64,000 nucleotides of DNA from Strigamia acuminata. Taxonomy: Eukaryota; Arthropoda; Chilopoda; Geophilomorpha; Linotaeniidae. The translations under genes and the position numbers were made by a program. This document shows, piece after piece, positions 10,534-21,474 of this stretch. Location of the stretch: NCBI GenBank assembly GCA_949358305.1, contig OX442317.1:12032186-12096185 (forward strand), given 5' to 3'. Below the pieces are notes generated by a model. It saw nothing but the letters and a program-made list of their open reading frames with translations, had not been told where the DNA came from and ran no database searches. Within the stretch, counting starts at the first letter, position 1, and each line of letters starts with the position of its first letter.

Positions 10534-12324
10534 GTTGGTTTCCGCTCGAACGTGCCTATTTGCTCAACGACATATTTATATGTGAACAATAAATTCAACC
10601 ACACATTACAATCGTTATTCACGAGACACAAACAGAACACGCACACAACGTATAAAATATGTAGTTTGAAGAATAATCACACATTTCTCAGCGCGAACGC
10701 ATCAAGAAATTCTTATGAACTAATAGTTGTTATCACATGCACATATGTGAGGGGAAAATCATAAACAAGTTGTTGTTGAGATTAAATTTCTATAGTTTAG
10801 TATAGAAGAGAAACTTCTAGTGAGAAGATGTAGAAACTCAAAGAATGTTAAACTGTGAGAGTTGCTTACCACATATTTAAGTTTAGTCAGTTTAACTTGC
10901 GCTTGGAAACATAAAACATAAAAACATAAAACATTAAACATAAAACATAAAACGAAAATAATTTTTTGCGAAAATGAAAACTGCGCATAGTGCATCACAT
11001 TCGGTCTTTTTTTTTTTTTTTTTTTGTATTGACATAAATATTTTAAACAAAATACTCGGTACGGCTTTTTGATTGTTGTAGCGTCGATGCTGTCGGTGGC
11101 ATGGGCCCGAATCCACTACATTTTCCGACTGTCTGTCTCTAGCACTGGTTTTTGATTGACGATGTCCAACCCGAGGTACAAAGTTCAACCCCATCCAAGA
11201 TGACATTAAAACGGGCTTAGGAGATGGGATTTGGACGTACACATTAGGTCCATTTGATCATCGGGTGGTGCTAGACAGGATATTACTGACATTGATGTGG
11301 GAGTTGACATAGGTAGTAGTTGAACTCATGTTGGAATCAATGGAAATTAGTTAAGATGATGAAACAATGGGCAAGGGAAATAGTTCAAAAACAAGAGTAG
11401 GAAAGATTTAGTTACTTTGGTAACATAGAAAAATAAATTAAGATCCACGACGTTGGCTTTTCGTTGCGGAGTTTTGCGCAATTCACAACACAAACACAAA
11501 AAAGTACACCTAGAAGTTTTTAGGTTATTAAAGAAATATTTGCCCAATTGTAACACTTCAACAATCCGCAACACTGAACCAGCACACAAACCGCCATGTT
11601 GTTGAGCAACGAAAGTCTGTTGACACTCCAACACTCGGTTGACGTCACTGAGTTCAGTTGTCGTCGTGATTCTTTGGTGGTATTTCCAATCATTCTCATG
11701 AAATATCCTTGTCCCTAATTTAATCAATGCAAAAGTCAGAGTTCTATAATTACGCCATATTGCATCTAGATGAAATTCAGGTTCAGAAATGCAAGCAGTC
11801 AGTCTCCGTGGGTATGCAGAGAAGCCATAGTTGTCTGTGGACATGATCGCCAACGAACACGATGGTGTTTGCGCATACATGATGAGCGCTGCTGTTCAGG
11901 CTGTAATGTAAATCAAAATGGTGGTGGTATCTAGAATGTTTAGATCTTTGGACATCACAAGTATTAATCACAGAAATAATAACGATTTCGTAGCTGTCCT
12001 TAAAGTTCAGGCATCAATGCAAACAATGGATCACATACCAATGCTGTTGGGTGCTCCAATACAATTGCTGAACTTGTAAAACTGTTTGCTGATGTTAAAA
12101 GGCGATAACACATTACCTTAACACGGCACACAACACCAAACACACCTGACAAACGGTAGTTCAATATAGTGTTGCTCTAACCAGGATAGTATGCGCAATT
12201 GAAATTGCGCTTTAAACAAGGAATGATAATCGTATATTCATGCTGCCTCTGCTGACACAAAGATCCGAAGGCAAGGTACCACTTGGCACCTTGCAGTAGT
12301 GTTTGCATACACTATAAGCCCCAG

Positions 12325-12328
12325 AAGT
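12325..12328. repeat. Target-site duplication AAGT of the gypsy element (left)
   Basis: AAGT at 12325-12328 repeats at 26167-26170. The right arm near 39180-39200 carries the corresponding uninterrupted site (CCAGAAGTG on the opposite strand), which confirms a simple insertion. Confidence 0.9.
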
Positions 12329-13324
12329 TGTGGTGACCCGACTGGGGTGGGGCACGAAGAGTTTCTCTCGTGGCCTACATACGGGTAAAAAGGGGGAGTC
12401 GCACGCGCGCCTCCCTTCCCTCAGAGCATTGACTTCCAGTCAATGGACGGGCGTCTGCCCTGGGGGAGTGGGGGAGATTCGTCTTCTCCACTATTGGGTG
12501 GCTTTAGTCACCTGTCACCCCCCGCTTTGTGCAAAGGAATTCGCCTTGCACTGAGCGGGCAGAACCAACACAAAAATCAACCAAGATACACGTAAAAGCC
12601 AAACGTCCTAAAACGATCAAGCCTAAGTACAAAGACTTCAGGAGTGACCTAGGACAAGGGACTTTCAACGTGAGTACGATTGATTTGTGTTAACCTCCGC
12701 AGAGTAACCTGCGAAACAAGATTACCACACTATTTTAGCAAGCCAGCTAGAAATAGTAAACCTACTCCAATTTAGCGAGTTGTGCAGACAAACGGTCGCA
12801 CAAGCCTAAATTGCAGTAACCACGACGAGCGTTCCCGCCGCTGTGTGTATCGCCGGGAACCACCAAGCGTCCGCCGCTGTGTGATCGCCGGACACCTACA
12901 AAAAACCCTAAACCTAGACAACAGACCAGAAGTAAGACCTTTCAGGCATTCACTCGCGCCCGACCAGCGTGAGCCCGAAGGACCGAACGAGAAACGTGAG
13001 ACGAGGACGCCATTCATTGCCACGCCGGCCCAAGACGACACCACGTTGCCACGCGGACGCCATCTTGGATCCAGAGCGCCAACAAAGGACGACCTCGACC
13101 AGTTTCCCGCCAACTTCACACACCTTACCTTTTACCCTTATTCCTTTACATATTTTATACCTTTTACCTGTACATTCCCGTATAATAAATACATTTATTA
13201 TATTTACCATTTTACATTGTTTGCCGTTTCACATTATTTGGGTAACCGCTTGAGCAAAGCGGTATTGCGAGATTAGAGAGTGACTCATACCACGTATCAG
13301 CGACAGACCGAGTTGAGCGCGACA
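12329..13324 (+). repeat. Gypsy 5' LTR (996 bp)
   Basis: TGTGGTGACC to GCGCGACA. AATAAA lies near 13186. Two related hairpins sit at about 12831-12893. A consensus donor (CAAC/GTGAGTAC) near 12669 could supply the 5' splice site for a subgenomic ORF3 mRNA. Small open frames on both strands here are repeated in all three LTR copies but show no domain. Confidence 0.93.
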
Positions 13325-13326
13325 CG

Positions 13327-13344
13327 TGGGGGCCGGTCCGGGAT
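13327..13344 (+). promoter_or_regulatory. Gypsy primer-binding site candidate
   Basis: TGGGGGCCGGTCCGGGAT begins two bases after the LTR end. It starts with TGG and is complementary to a GC-rich tRNA 3' end of the form ATCCCGGACCGGCCCCCA. The tRNA was not identified. The same sequence follows the fragment LTR at 7282. Confidence 0.7.
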
Positions 13345-13392
13345 CGATTTAAACAACTCGAATAGAACTTGAGATCATTTTCATACCCAAAA

Positions 13393-15769
13393 ATGGCAGA
13401 CAATATCCGAGTAACGGATTCCGACTCCGACGCAAACAAGAGAGCCGGCAGTCGTAAAGGCGCCGACTATCACTTGCGATCTGGAGGTCCCTTACCCAAA
13501 GCCTCAGCGCACGAAGCGAGGCAAAAACGGCGCAAGCCTAAACCCGATCGCAGAAGCGCATCGGAGGCATCGCACCCGTCTCGTTCCGAGACGAGGCCGC
13601 GATTGGACGAGACAGAGCGGGGTGAAGAGCAATCTCACTCCAAACTGCCGCGTTCTAACCGTGACGGCGAGACGAGCGGAAACGAGGTTTTATCCCGTAA
13701 CCCATCGCCTCGTCTAACGCACGACACCGAGGTGGGCAGTCCGAAAGCGGCGTCTCCGATACAAAAGACGGCCTCAAATACGACAGCTAATTCGGCACTA
13801 AACACGCCAATTACGCAAAGCCGCCCAGCTTCGGTCAGGTCCGAAGGACACAAGTCCAATGCGTCAAATACTGAGCGTGTTCCGAGCCAGCCTTACAGCG
13901 TCTCGGCCACATTGGTTGACACGATGCAGTTGGCACAGGCAGAAGGTGTACGATACACTCTGCCAACGGGAAAAATAACTGTGTACGAAACATTACAAAT
14001 CGTACGTGCAGCTTTAAGAGCGCACAGGTTATCCCCAGAAATCACCGTTGTTGAAGGCGCATACGCTCAACAAATGGTAGATTCCGCTCAATTCGAAGCG
14101 GATGCCGAGAATGAGGCCCGACAAGCCATCCGCGAGAGAAAGCGGAAGCTGGCGGAAAGAGAAGCGAGAGCTCTCGAGTACGGCAAATCCCAGCGCGTTC
14201 CGACCACTCCAGAAGAGGTGGAAATAGTTGATCGAGCCTTACATGCACATCGTTATGCATTCCGTTCTCAACAAGAAGCTGAACAAGCTTTCATGACTAG
14301 GCTGCAACGAGACAAACCAAAATCCGTTCGCAAGCCAGAAGTTAGCTCGTCCGAATTGTCAGACGAGAGCGTAGAAGGCGACCCGAAGCGCACGCCGAAG
14401 GTCAGCCCCAAACCCGAGCGAAAAAAGGAAGTGCCAGTCACTCCACGCAAACGGGAAGTCTCGACCGAACAACGCGTTCGACCTCGCATGATGGCGTTAG
14501 ACGATAACACTAACAACGCTATCAACCGATTAATAAATGCGAACAACGCGCGTCGTAACGAAGAACAGACTCACACGAGCCGACAACGCGACGACCCGCG
14601 GGGTAACGACTGGCAACAGCCGGTACCCATCCTCAAAGACGACGGACCTTCGAGAAAACATTCCGAAGACCGCACCTCGTCACGAGAGGAACGTCAACGC
14701 GAGAGAGGACAGCAACAGTATCACTACGGAAACAGTGATTCGTCGTCGGATGGACTGGAGTCGAATGCACCCAGTCATCACGATTCGGAGAGAGGTTCTG
14801 GAGAGAGACGAAGGGAAAGAGAACGCGATGAACGCAGGGAAAGGGAACGTGACGACCGTCGTAGGGGCCGGAAAGAGTCAAACTCTTCACGGCGCAACCC
14901 GCCACGCCGCTCACCGTCTCCCGACCCCAGCTCCGACCCCTCGTCCAACGACGACAGACGAAATGATAAATCAAGTAATCGCCGGAAGAGATCCAACTCT
15001 CCGCGCGATAGGGAGAAACGACGTCGATCGGAAAATAGCGACCACCGACGGGAGGAGTTTCAGGACCTTCCCCGACAAAGCGCGTTTACCGATTCGACGG
15101 GTCGGCAGTATACGATGGGAGAGCTTGGAAGAGCCCTGCTTGGCTCGTTAAAAGCCGAGGGAATCGATCTGAGCAAACGAAACGATCGTAATCGTAGCAC
15201 TGGCGACCGCGTAAAGAAAAAATACGCTGTCTCCCGACGTGACACCATGAGTGTTACCGGGAATATTAGGTGGCAATTTTATATTCAGAACCGTTTCGAC
15301 GGGTCATGGAAAGCGGGAGATCGCTTCCTTGACGAAGTAATTCGAATTAAGACTGCCACTAAAGCCACCGTAGGAGACATGCTCACCCACGGTATTGTCG
15401 AGCTAATGACAGGCTCGGCACGTGAGTGGTACCAAGGATTGAAAGGCGTCAATTGGGACGACTTTTTAATGAGATTCGACCTGCGCTACGGCGAGACACC
15501 CGAGGAGGTGAGCCGAAAGATGCGAGGTCTTCGCCAGATGCCTGGTGAAACCATAATGGATTACGACATTCGCGCCAGATTGTTGTTCGAAAAGGCCCCG
15601 ATGGAATTTCATGCCACGGGATTCAACCTTTTCTTTCTCGGCGGTTTGTCGGAGTACTCGCAACGGGTGCTACTTGAAGAAAGGGCACCGACAGGAGGCA
15701 GCTACGAGGAGATGAGCGCCTTCTTGTTCGAGAACACGATAGATATCGAGAAGAGGTATTATTCCGCTT
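13393..15769 (+). pseudogene. Gypsy Gag, 5' part, interrupted by a copia solo LTR
   Basis: The ATG at 13393 (AAAAATGG) is preferred over the in-frame one at 13369, which lies in leader sequence. The first ~600 residues are unusually long and disordered, rich in Arg, Glu, Ser and Asp, with an RE/RD-repeat region around residues 470-550. A retrotransposon-gag helical domain follows at about 616-776 (SAREWYQGLKGVNWDDFLMRF, then FLGGLSEYSQRVLLEERAP). At 15769 the frame enters a solo LTR and stops at 15804. Downstream Gag, including the zinc knuckle, lies at 16083-16786. Reading phase is restored exactly if the 313 bases of LTR plus target duplication are set aside, so the insertion is the only lesion. 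Family role: Gag assembles the particle and binds RNA. Confidence 0.88.
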
Positions 15770-16077
15770 TGTTGGCTTTTTGTTCCCCGAGATTACTGAT
15801 TTAATGTTTATTATCGATGTTTACATTAATGTTTGATATTTATCTGTCTATTACTTTGTAAACATCGTTTTATGAATGGATCAAATGAGATCCCGTACTT
15901 GTGCTTTTGTTTTATATAGATTTCGTTTATCGGGTTTTAGTTCTGCCCGATTATGTATCTCATTTTATCATTGCCTTTGTTATTACTTACGTTTTCCTGT
16001 TTTTCAATGATGAGTGTGCTTAATAAAGCAGCTATGGATTTCTACACTTTTGCCTCTTTATTTATGGACATTCTACA
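15770..16077 (+). mobile_element. Copia-type solo LTR (308 bp) inside Gag
   Basis: Starts TGTTGGC and ends TCTACA, flanked by a 5-base duplication CGCTT (15765-15769 and 16078-16082). It is nearly identical to the LTR at 29166-29474, which sits behind a copia RNase H domain and a purine tract, so the family is established. A solo LTR arises when the two LTRs of a full element recombine and delete the interior. Confidence 0.95.
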
Positions 16078-16082
16078 CGCTT

Positions 16083-16786
16083 TACCAGAAGCGGAGAAAG
16101 CAGCAACCGCTAACCGTCTCAAGTTGAGTGCGGAAAGATATGGGGCGACAGATAAAATTATGCGCCCTACTGAATATCTTAGCGGTATAATGGAGCTGGC
16201 AGAAGCTAGCGTTGGTTTACAAATAAAAAACAAACTGACATCCACGCTGCCTTCCAACCCTTTGGCCGCCCCTAAAAAGACACCGACAGCGTCAGCCATG
16301 CAAGCGACACTGGAGGAGGTCAAGGAGGGGGAGGAAGCCGAACAAAATGTCGGAAAATCAGACGAAAAAGAAGAAAAAGACGATTATTCGACGGACGAAG
16401 AAATACGAAGTTATCGCGACACTCTATCAACGGGTTGCGATGAAGAAGGACCGCTAGTACATCTCATCCATCGAGATAGAGCGGTAGAAGAATTTCGCGC
16501 CAGGTTAAAACCAAATGCCGGCCGAATTCCGAAGTATTTTCGAAAAAATTACACGCCACCATCGAAAGTAGACCCTGAAAAAAAGAAATCGATTGAAGCC
16601 CCAAGAGACAAATCAAATATTCGTTGTTTTAAGTGTAACCAACCGGGTCACTATTCCAATGAGTGCCCAAGAACAGCGAAAGAAGACGCTAAGTTTGACG
16701 CAATAATGAAGCAGATGGCAGAGATTAAACTCGCCATGGCAAAAAACGAGTCAAAAAACGAGTCAGCGCAGGCGGCGAAGAAATAA
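16083..16786 (+). pseudogene. Gypsy Gag, 3' part with zinc knuckle
   Basis: Continues Gag after the solo LTR. It has a helical stretch, then an acidic Glu/Lys region, then a CCHC knuckle CFKCNQPGHYSNEC near 16625-16666 and a basic tail ending at the TAA (16784-16786). An ATG inside the LTR (15953) could in principle start a chimeric product of 277 codons, but that is probably incidental. Pol starts 78 bases later. Confidence 0.85.
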
Positions 16787-16864
16787 CTTCTCGACCGTCT
16801 GCGCCATTCATGAAGAAGAAGGGGTTTAACAAAGGGGTTCGATAAGCCGCCACCAGTCAAAGAA

Positions 16865-19800
16865 ATGGGTAGTGACATAGCTAACGCCCAGATCCAAGAC
16901 AGGGCCAACAACGCTTTGCAGGTAATTACCGCAAACGCTGAGGCTGAGGCGGAAGAACCGAACCTACTGCTTGAAGAATTACCTCAAGTAGTCAACGAAG
17001 ACACAGAAGAATTTCGTGTTTTCATGTGCAACGTGGCGGTCGAATACACCAGCCGCCTATGTATGCTGCCCATGACAATAGAACGCGAAAAAATTATGGG
17101 ACTATTAGACTCGGGAGCAGATCGCTCGTTCGTTTCCGAAGACATAGTAGCATCATTGGGTCTCACCGATAAGATAAAAGGCGTTAACAAAAATGTACGT
17201 CTAAAAACCGCCAACGGAATGGCGCGTCCAAAAGGAGTTATATTATTGACCATGGAGTGGCTCGGAGGGGTAGAACAGCACCCTTTCCTGGTCCTGCCCA
17301 CATGCGACAGAATTTTTCTGTTGGGCTTAGACCTCATGGCGTCAATGGAAATACAACCAAATCCAATAACGAAATCTTGGAATTATATCAGAAATGATAG
17401 AGAGAGACCCGCAATTGTCGTGCCACCAGCTCTTATAAAAGAAGCGGCCGACAAGACACAGTGGGAGAAAGGCCTAAAGAAATTCGTTCAAGATTACGAT
17501 TTTAAAGCATTCGTAACAGAATTGCAACGGGACAATGTAGTGGAAACGCTTGTCGCCGACGCCGCTTTAGAATTAAACGAAGCGGCAGCCCTACGAAGGG
17601 TCCTACTTAAATATGAGGGGATCCTGTCGAAAAAACCGGGCCGAACGAATAGGGCCATTCACGAAATTAAATTGACGGATAATAAACCTATACGAGTTGC
17701 GTATAAGGGAATGAACCCGCAAAAACGTGAAATAGTGCAAAAAATGTGCCAAGAAATGCTAGACAGTGGCATTGTCTCCGAGGCCCAGGGAGAATACGCG
17801 ACGCGAGTTGTGCTCGTGATGCGCCCGGGCTCGGACCCACGCCTATGCATTGATTACCGCCCATTAAACGCGGTGACAGAGATAGATCCCATACAGATGC
17901 CGTCTATCGAATCCATTTTGAGAGAGCTTAGCCCCTTTTCTTGGGTTACGACGATGGATCTGTCGAAGGGATACTGGCAAGTTGAGATGAGGCCAGAGGA
18001 TAAGTTAAAAACAGCATTTTACTCGCCAATTGGACGGTTGATGTTCAACGTCATGCCATTTGGTTTAGTGAACGCTCCCAGTACCTTTCAGAGACTAATC
18101 GAAAGCGTATTGGGTGATATCCTGCATCAGTTTGTGTGGGCATACCTAGATGACATAGTTATTGCCTCCAAAACATTCGAAGAGCACATTGAGCACATCG
18201 ACCAAGTGCTCACCCGGCTGGCAAAAGCTGGGTTACACGTGCACCCGGGTAAGAGCAAGTTCTGTCGAAAGGAGCTTGCCTTCCTGGGTTATCGCATTGG
18301 AGTCAATGGTTTAGCTATTGGCCCCGAAAAAATTGATGCGATTAATCGTTTCCCACCACCCGAGGACGTTAAAGGTGTCCAACGGTTTATGGGAATGATA
18401 AACTTCTTCGGCAGGTTGCTACCGGGTCTAGCTGAAGTGGCAGCCCCAGTTACCGACCTCCTGAAGAATGAAAACGAATTTGTATGGTCAAATGAGTGCA
18501 ACATCGCCTTTAATGCGATAAAGAGGATGCTGACGGAAGTCGGCGTAATGCCTCTACCCGACTTAAACCGGCCGTTCATATTACATACGGACGCCAGCAG
18601 AGTTGGGTTAGGAGCCGCGTTGCTCCAAACTCACGTGCGCGACGGAGTCGAACAAGACCTGCCGTGCATGTTTATAAGTCGCAAACTCCAAGGCGCTGAA
18701 AAAAATTACAACGCCACAGAGTTGGAGTGTTTGGCAGTTGTGTGGGCTATAAGGAAATTCAGAGATTATCTCGAATATACCAAATTCGTAGTCCACACAG
18801 ATCATCAAGCGTTACAATGGCTGATGAAATTAAAGGAGCCAGCCGGTCGACTAGCCAGATGGCAGTTAGAACTGATGGCATGCGACTTGACCATTCAATA
18901 CAAGCCCGGCAAATATAACGTCGTGGCTGACGCTCTATCACGGGCACCAGTGTCAGATCCAATCGACGCTGACGATGATGGCGAGGATGATTCCCGCATC
19001 ATTTACTGCCCGACGAGTTGTCACCGTTGGGATTTAAGGAAAATGAATGAAATTCCTACCACGTCTCCAGCAGATGTAAAATTCTGTGGATTCTGGACGC
19101 GGTTATACCAACCAGCTGCTGACAATTACCCCGATGCAAAGAAGGAATTTAAGCTAGAGCGGAGAATAAATGACCCGCTTCTAAGTGCCTTCCACGCTCA
19201 TGTCGGCAAGCAAATGCGAAGCAATCCCCCGACAAGGGAGGAAATAATTGTGCAACAAAAATTAGACAAAAAATGTCAGGACAGAGCTAGATTCGTGCTG
19301 ACAGGAAAATATCCGCCCAACTTAACCAGAAGGCAGAAGCGTCGCTATGCACACGAATCCATAGATTACCTATTGGATGACGGCCTTTTGGTGAAACATC
19401 ACCCAAATCACCAAGATGACTTGAGTGAATCAGACACCGCAGTAAAGGTAGTAATACCTGCTTCCTTAATCGGTCGCGTGCTGTGGTTGTTACACGGGCA
19501 CCCGCTTGCGAGCCATGCGGGAGTAAGCAGAACACTCTATCGTGCTACACAGCTTTTTCACTGGACAGGGATGAAAAAAGATATTGCTCTTTTTGTCCAC
19601 CAATGTCAGCGATGCCAAGCGTGCAAGCCGAGGAGTAAATCACCATTCGAAACTATTTTCTTAGGGCCTTACGCGCCTTTTGATTGTCTAAGTGTCGATG
19701 TGATGGGCCCAAAACCCGTTACGGGAAATAAAAATGCGTACATTATCGTAATAATGGACGTGGCGACTCGTTGGCCCGAGTTGTACGCCGTCGCTAGACC

Positions 19801-20884
19801 TTCAGCAGAAAAAATCGTTGAATGTATCTACGACGTAGCGTTACGTTACGGATTTCCACGTAAAATTATATCCGATAACGGACCCCAATTTATCTCGAAA
19901 ATTTGGGGTAAGTTTTGTGAGAAATTCGGAATTGTGGCGTCACATACTTCGACCTACAATCCCAGAACAAATCCCGTTGAGCGACTCAACAGGGACATTA
20001 AATATGCACTAAGCATATTCACTGACATCCACAATAGGTGGGATGAATACTTGAGGGAGATCGCGTTCAGCATACGAACAACAGTCTCGAGGACGAGAGA
20101 TTTTTCTCCGGCCTACCTCAACTTCGCCCGAGAGCTACGAGTGCCTTGGGACCCACGAGTGGCAGAGTCGGTAAATGTGGTGGACCCAGAGAAACCACAT
20201 GAGTATGTGTATAAATTGGAGCAAACAATTTCGAGCACATACAAACATATGATGGCGCACATTTTTAACATGCGCGACCGCATTTTACAAGATAAAAGCG
20301 GTGGAAAATTTGTGAATTTCGAGATCAATGATTTAGTGTGGAAGGACACACACATCCTCTCAAATGCAGCGAGAGGAATCACCGCCAGCTTGGCCGACAA
20401 GAGAGATGGTCCGTATGTGATCATCGACAAGCATGGCGGTAACGCGTATAAATTACGTAAGCTCGAGGACAATACCGAGCATAAGTCGATACAAGTACGA
20501 GAGTTAACTCCGTACATTCCGGAATTCCCGCAAGAACTGTGGGCCAAAGGCCAAGTCAAGTCTAAAACTGACGGCCAAATCGTCGATATGTTCGCTGGCG
20601 AGTCGGAAAAAGCACCGCCAAGTGACAACGAGGAGTATTTCGACGCCCCTTCACCTCCGGTAAACGAGATAGTTGAATCCGTTCCGGATCCAATTTTGGT
20701 CGGGGGGGAAACAGGAGAAACTCCTGAAACAAACACAAAAAACACGGATAAAAAAGAAAGCAATAATGAGGAGGTACAGACACGAAAAACAACAAAAAAT
20801 ATCGTACCTGTCTCAGCACATCACCTGCGGCCTCGTAGAAGTAATCCGTTTATAAAAGACGGAAAGGTCGTAGGAAAGGAGTAG
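16865..20884 (+). CDS. Ty3/gypsy Pol polyprotein (protease, RT, RNase H, integrase)
   Basis: The frame is intact at 1339 codons. In order: aspartic protease (LLDSGADRSFV, about residue 80), reverse transcriptase (FSWVTTMDLSKGYWQVEM; VMPFGLVNAPSTFQ; active site YLDD near 426), RNase H (ILHTDASRVGLGAAL; TELECLAVVWAI; HTDHQALQWL), integrase zinc finger (H..H then CQRCQAC, about 877-915), integrase core with Asp in VDVMGP (about 943), Asp in SDNGPQF (about 1002) and Glu in NPVERLNRDIK (about 1038), then a charged C-terminal tail. All catalytic residues are present. It follows Gag by a 78-base gap in the same frame, after a stop codon, so expression needs re-initiation, readthrough or splicing rather than a -1 shift; the mechanism is not evident. 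Family role: processing, reverse transcription and integration of the element. Confidence 0.95.
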   Translation: MGSDIANAQIQDRANNALQVITANAEAEAEEPNLLLEELPQVVNEDTEEFRVFMCNVAVEYTSRLCMLPMTIEREKIMGLLDSGADRSFVSEDIVASLGLTDKIKGVNKNVRLKTANGMARPKGVILLTMEWLGGVEQHPFLVLPTCDRIFLLGLDLMASMEIQPNPITKSWNYIRNDRERPAIVVPPALIKEAADKTQWEKGLKKFVQDYDFKAFVTELQRDNVVETLVADAALELNEAAALRRVLLKYEGILSKKPGRTNRAIHEIKLTDNKPIRVAYKGMNPQKREIVQKMCQEMLDSGIVSEAQGEYATRVVLVMRPGSDPRLCIDYRPLNAVTEIDPIQMPSIESILRELSPFSWVTTMDLSKGYWQVEMRPEDKLKTAFYSPIGRLMFNVMPFGLVNAPSTFQRLIESVLGDILHQFVWAYLDDIVIASKTFEEHIEHIDQVLTRLAKAGLHVHPGKSKFCRKELAFLGYRIGVNGLAIGPEKIDAINRFPPPEDVKGVQRFMGMINFFGRLLPGLAEVAAPVTDLLKNENEFVWSNECNIAFNAIKRMLTEVGVMPLPDLNRPFILHTDASRVGLGAALLQTHVRDGVEQDLPCMFISRKLQGAEKNYNATELECLAVVWAIRKFRDYLEYTKFVVHTDHQALQWLMKLKEPAGRLARWQLELMACDLTIQYKPGKYNVVADALSRAPVSDPIDADDDGEDDSRIIYCPTSCHRWDLRKMNEIPTTSPADVKFCGFWTRLYQPAADNYPDAKKEFKLERRINDPLLSAFHAHVGKQMRSNPPTREEIIVQQKLDKKCQDRARFVLTGKYPPNLTRRQKRRYAHESIDYLLDDGLLVKHHPNHQDDLSESDTAVKVVIPASLIGRVLWLLHGHPLASHAGVSRTLYRATQLFHWTGMKKDIALFVHQCQRCQACKPRSKSPFETIFLGPYAPFDCLSVDVMGPKPVTGNKNAYIIVIMDVATRWPELYAVARPSAEKIVECIYDVALRYGFPRKIISDNGPQFISKIWGKFCEKFGIVASHTSTYNPRTNPVERLNRDIKYALSIFTDIHNRWDEYLREIAFSIRTTVSRTRDFSPAYLNFARELRVPWDPRVAESVNVVDPEKPHEYVYKLEQTISSTYKHMMAHIFNMRDRILQDKSGGKFVNFEINDLVWKDTHILSNAARGITASLADKRDGPYVIIDKHGGNAYKLRKLEDNTEHKSIQVRELTPYIPEFPQELWAKGQVKSKTDGQIVDMFAGESEKAPPSDNEEYFDAPSPPVNEIVESVPDPILVGGETGETPETNTKNTDKKESNNEEVQTRKTTKNIVPVSAHHLRPRRSNPFIKDGKVVGKE

Positions 20885-21037
20885 AAAACGTTACGAGTCG
20901 ATGGCGACGCTGAAAAACAAAAAAATGACCGATCGACAGCGCTAGCCATCAAAATCCGAGACTCTGAAAAATTTCGCTAAGTCCAACAAAGCGGATATCG
21001 GTCGAATTCACGTCACAAGATGGCGTGGAAGCGCGGG

Positions 21038-21151
21038 ACCCGTAGCAAAATTATCGGCACGGGTCGGATACCGCGTGCAAAAGACCCCGTAGCAGCAATC
21101 GCGCACGGGAGTGAAAACAAAGGAGACCCGTAGCGTAACATGCGCACGGGT
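21038..21151 (+). repeat. Three repeated ACCCGTAGC...GCACGGGT hairpins
   Basis: Units at 21038-21064, 21086-21109 and 21126-21151 each pair (A)CCCGT(AGC) with (GC)ACGGG(T). The loops differ while the stem boundary motifs are kept. A further hairpin, TTCTGG/CCAGAA, follows near 21180-21200. The position between pol and ORF3 would suit an RNA export, splicing-control or protein-binding element. This is inference from structure only. Confidence 0.6.
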
Positions 21152-21360
21152 AGGTGCGCACTAGTCTCAAACACCCGGGTTCTGGAGTATATTACCCAGA
21201 ATCCATCGCGATTACCTCGTGTTCACACGGACTTCCGCTTTTCACAGCTGATCGCTGCGCCCGTGCGTGATCCTCGCTTTTAACTTTTTTACCGAGTTTT
21301 TGAGATAGTTTTATCATCCTTTTTCAATCGTGATTGAGCTTTTTGCGCGCGCTCCTCGAC

Positions 21361-21474
21361 ATGGACGAGGAAGAGAACGACGTGCTTGCCATCGAGCACG
21401 AGGACGAGGCAAACTGGGACCACGATGTAAACCAAGTCCCACCCGATCAGGTAGAAGTCGGCATCGGCACATGA
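21361..21474 (+). CDS. Small acidic ORF, possible first exon of ORF3
   Basis: ATG at 21361, stop at 21472-21474, 37 residues beginning MDEEENDVLAIEHEDEAN, strongly acidic. Codon 30 is CAG followed by GTAGAAGT, a plausible 5' splice site at 21450/21451. Joining there to the acceptor at 22304 would keep phase with the ORF3 ATG. The coding-like GC content ends just after this ORF. No known domain. It may instead be a stand-alone peptide or chance. Confidence 0.4.
   Translation: MDEEENDVLAIEHEDEANWDHDVNQVPPDQVEVGIGT

Larger units (their letters stand above)
8614..12328 (-). mobile_element. Left arm, outer internal segment (degenerate)
   Basis: The reverse complement of about 39165-42844. It is AT-rich with many stops, a T18-19 run near 11010, and about 20 copies of TGCGCA/TTGCGC-type words. 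The only coding-like stretch is the decayed block at about 9490-10533. It ends at the AAGT target site of the gypsy insertion. Confidence 0.75.

Noticed and set aside
10156-10764. 202-codon plus frame in the left arm (mirror at 40751-41359)
   Set aside because: Antisense to the better-supported helical ORF remnant; it is the shadow of that frame.
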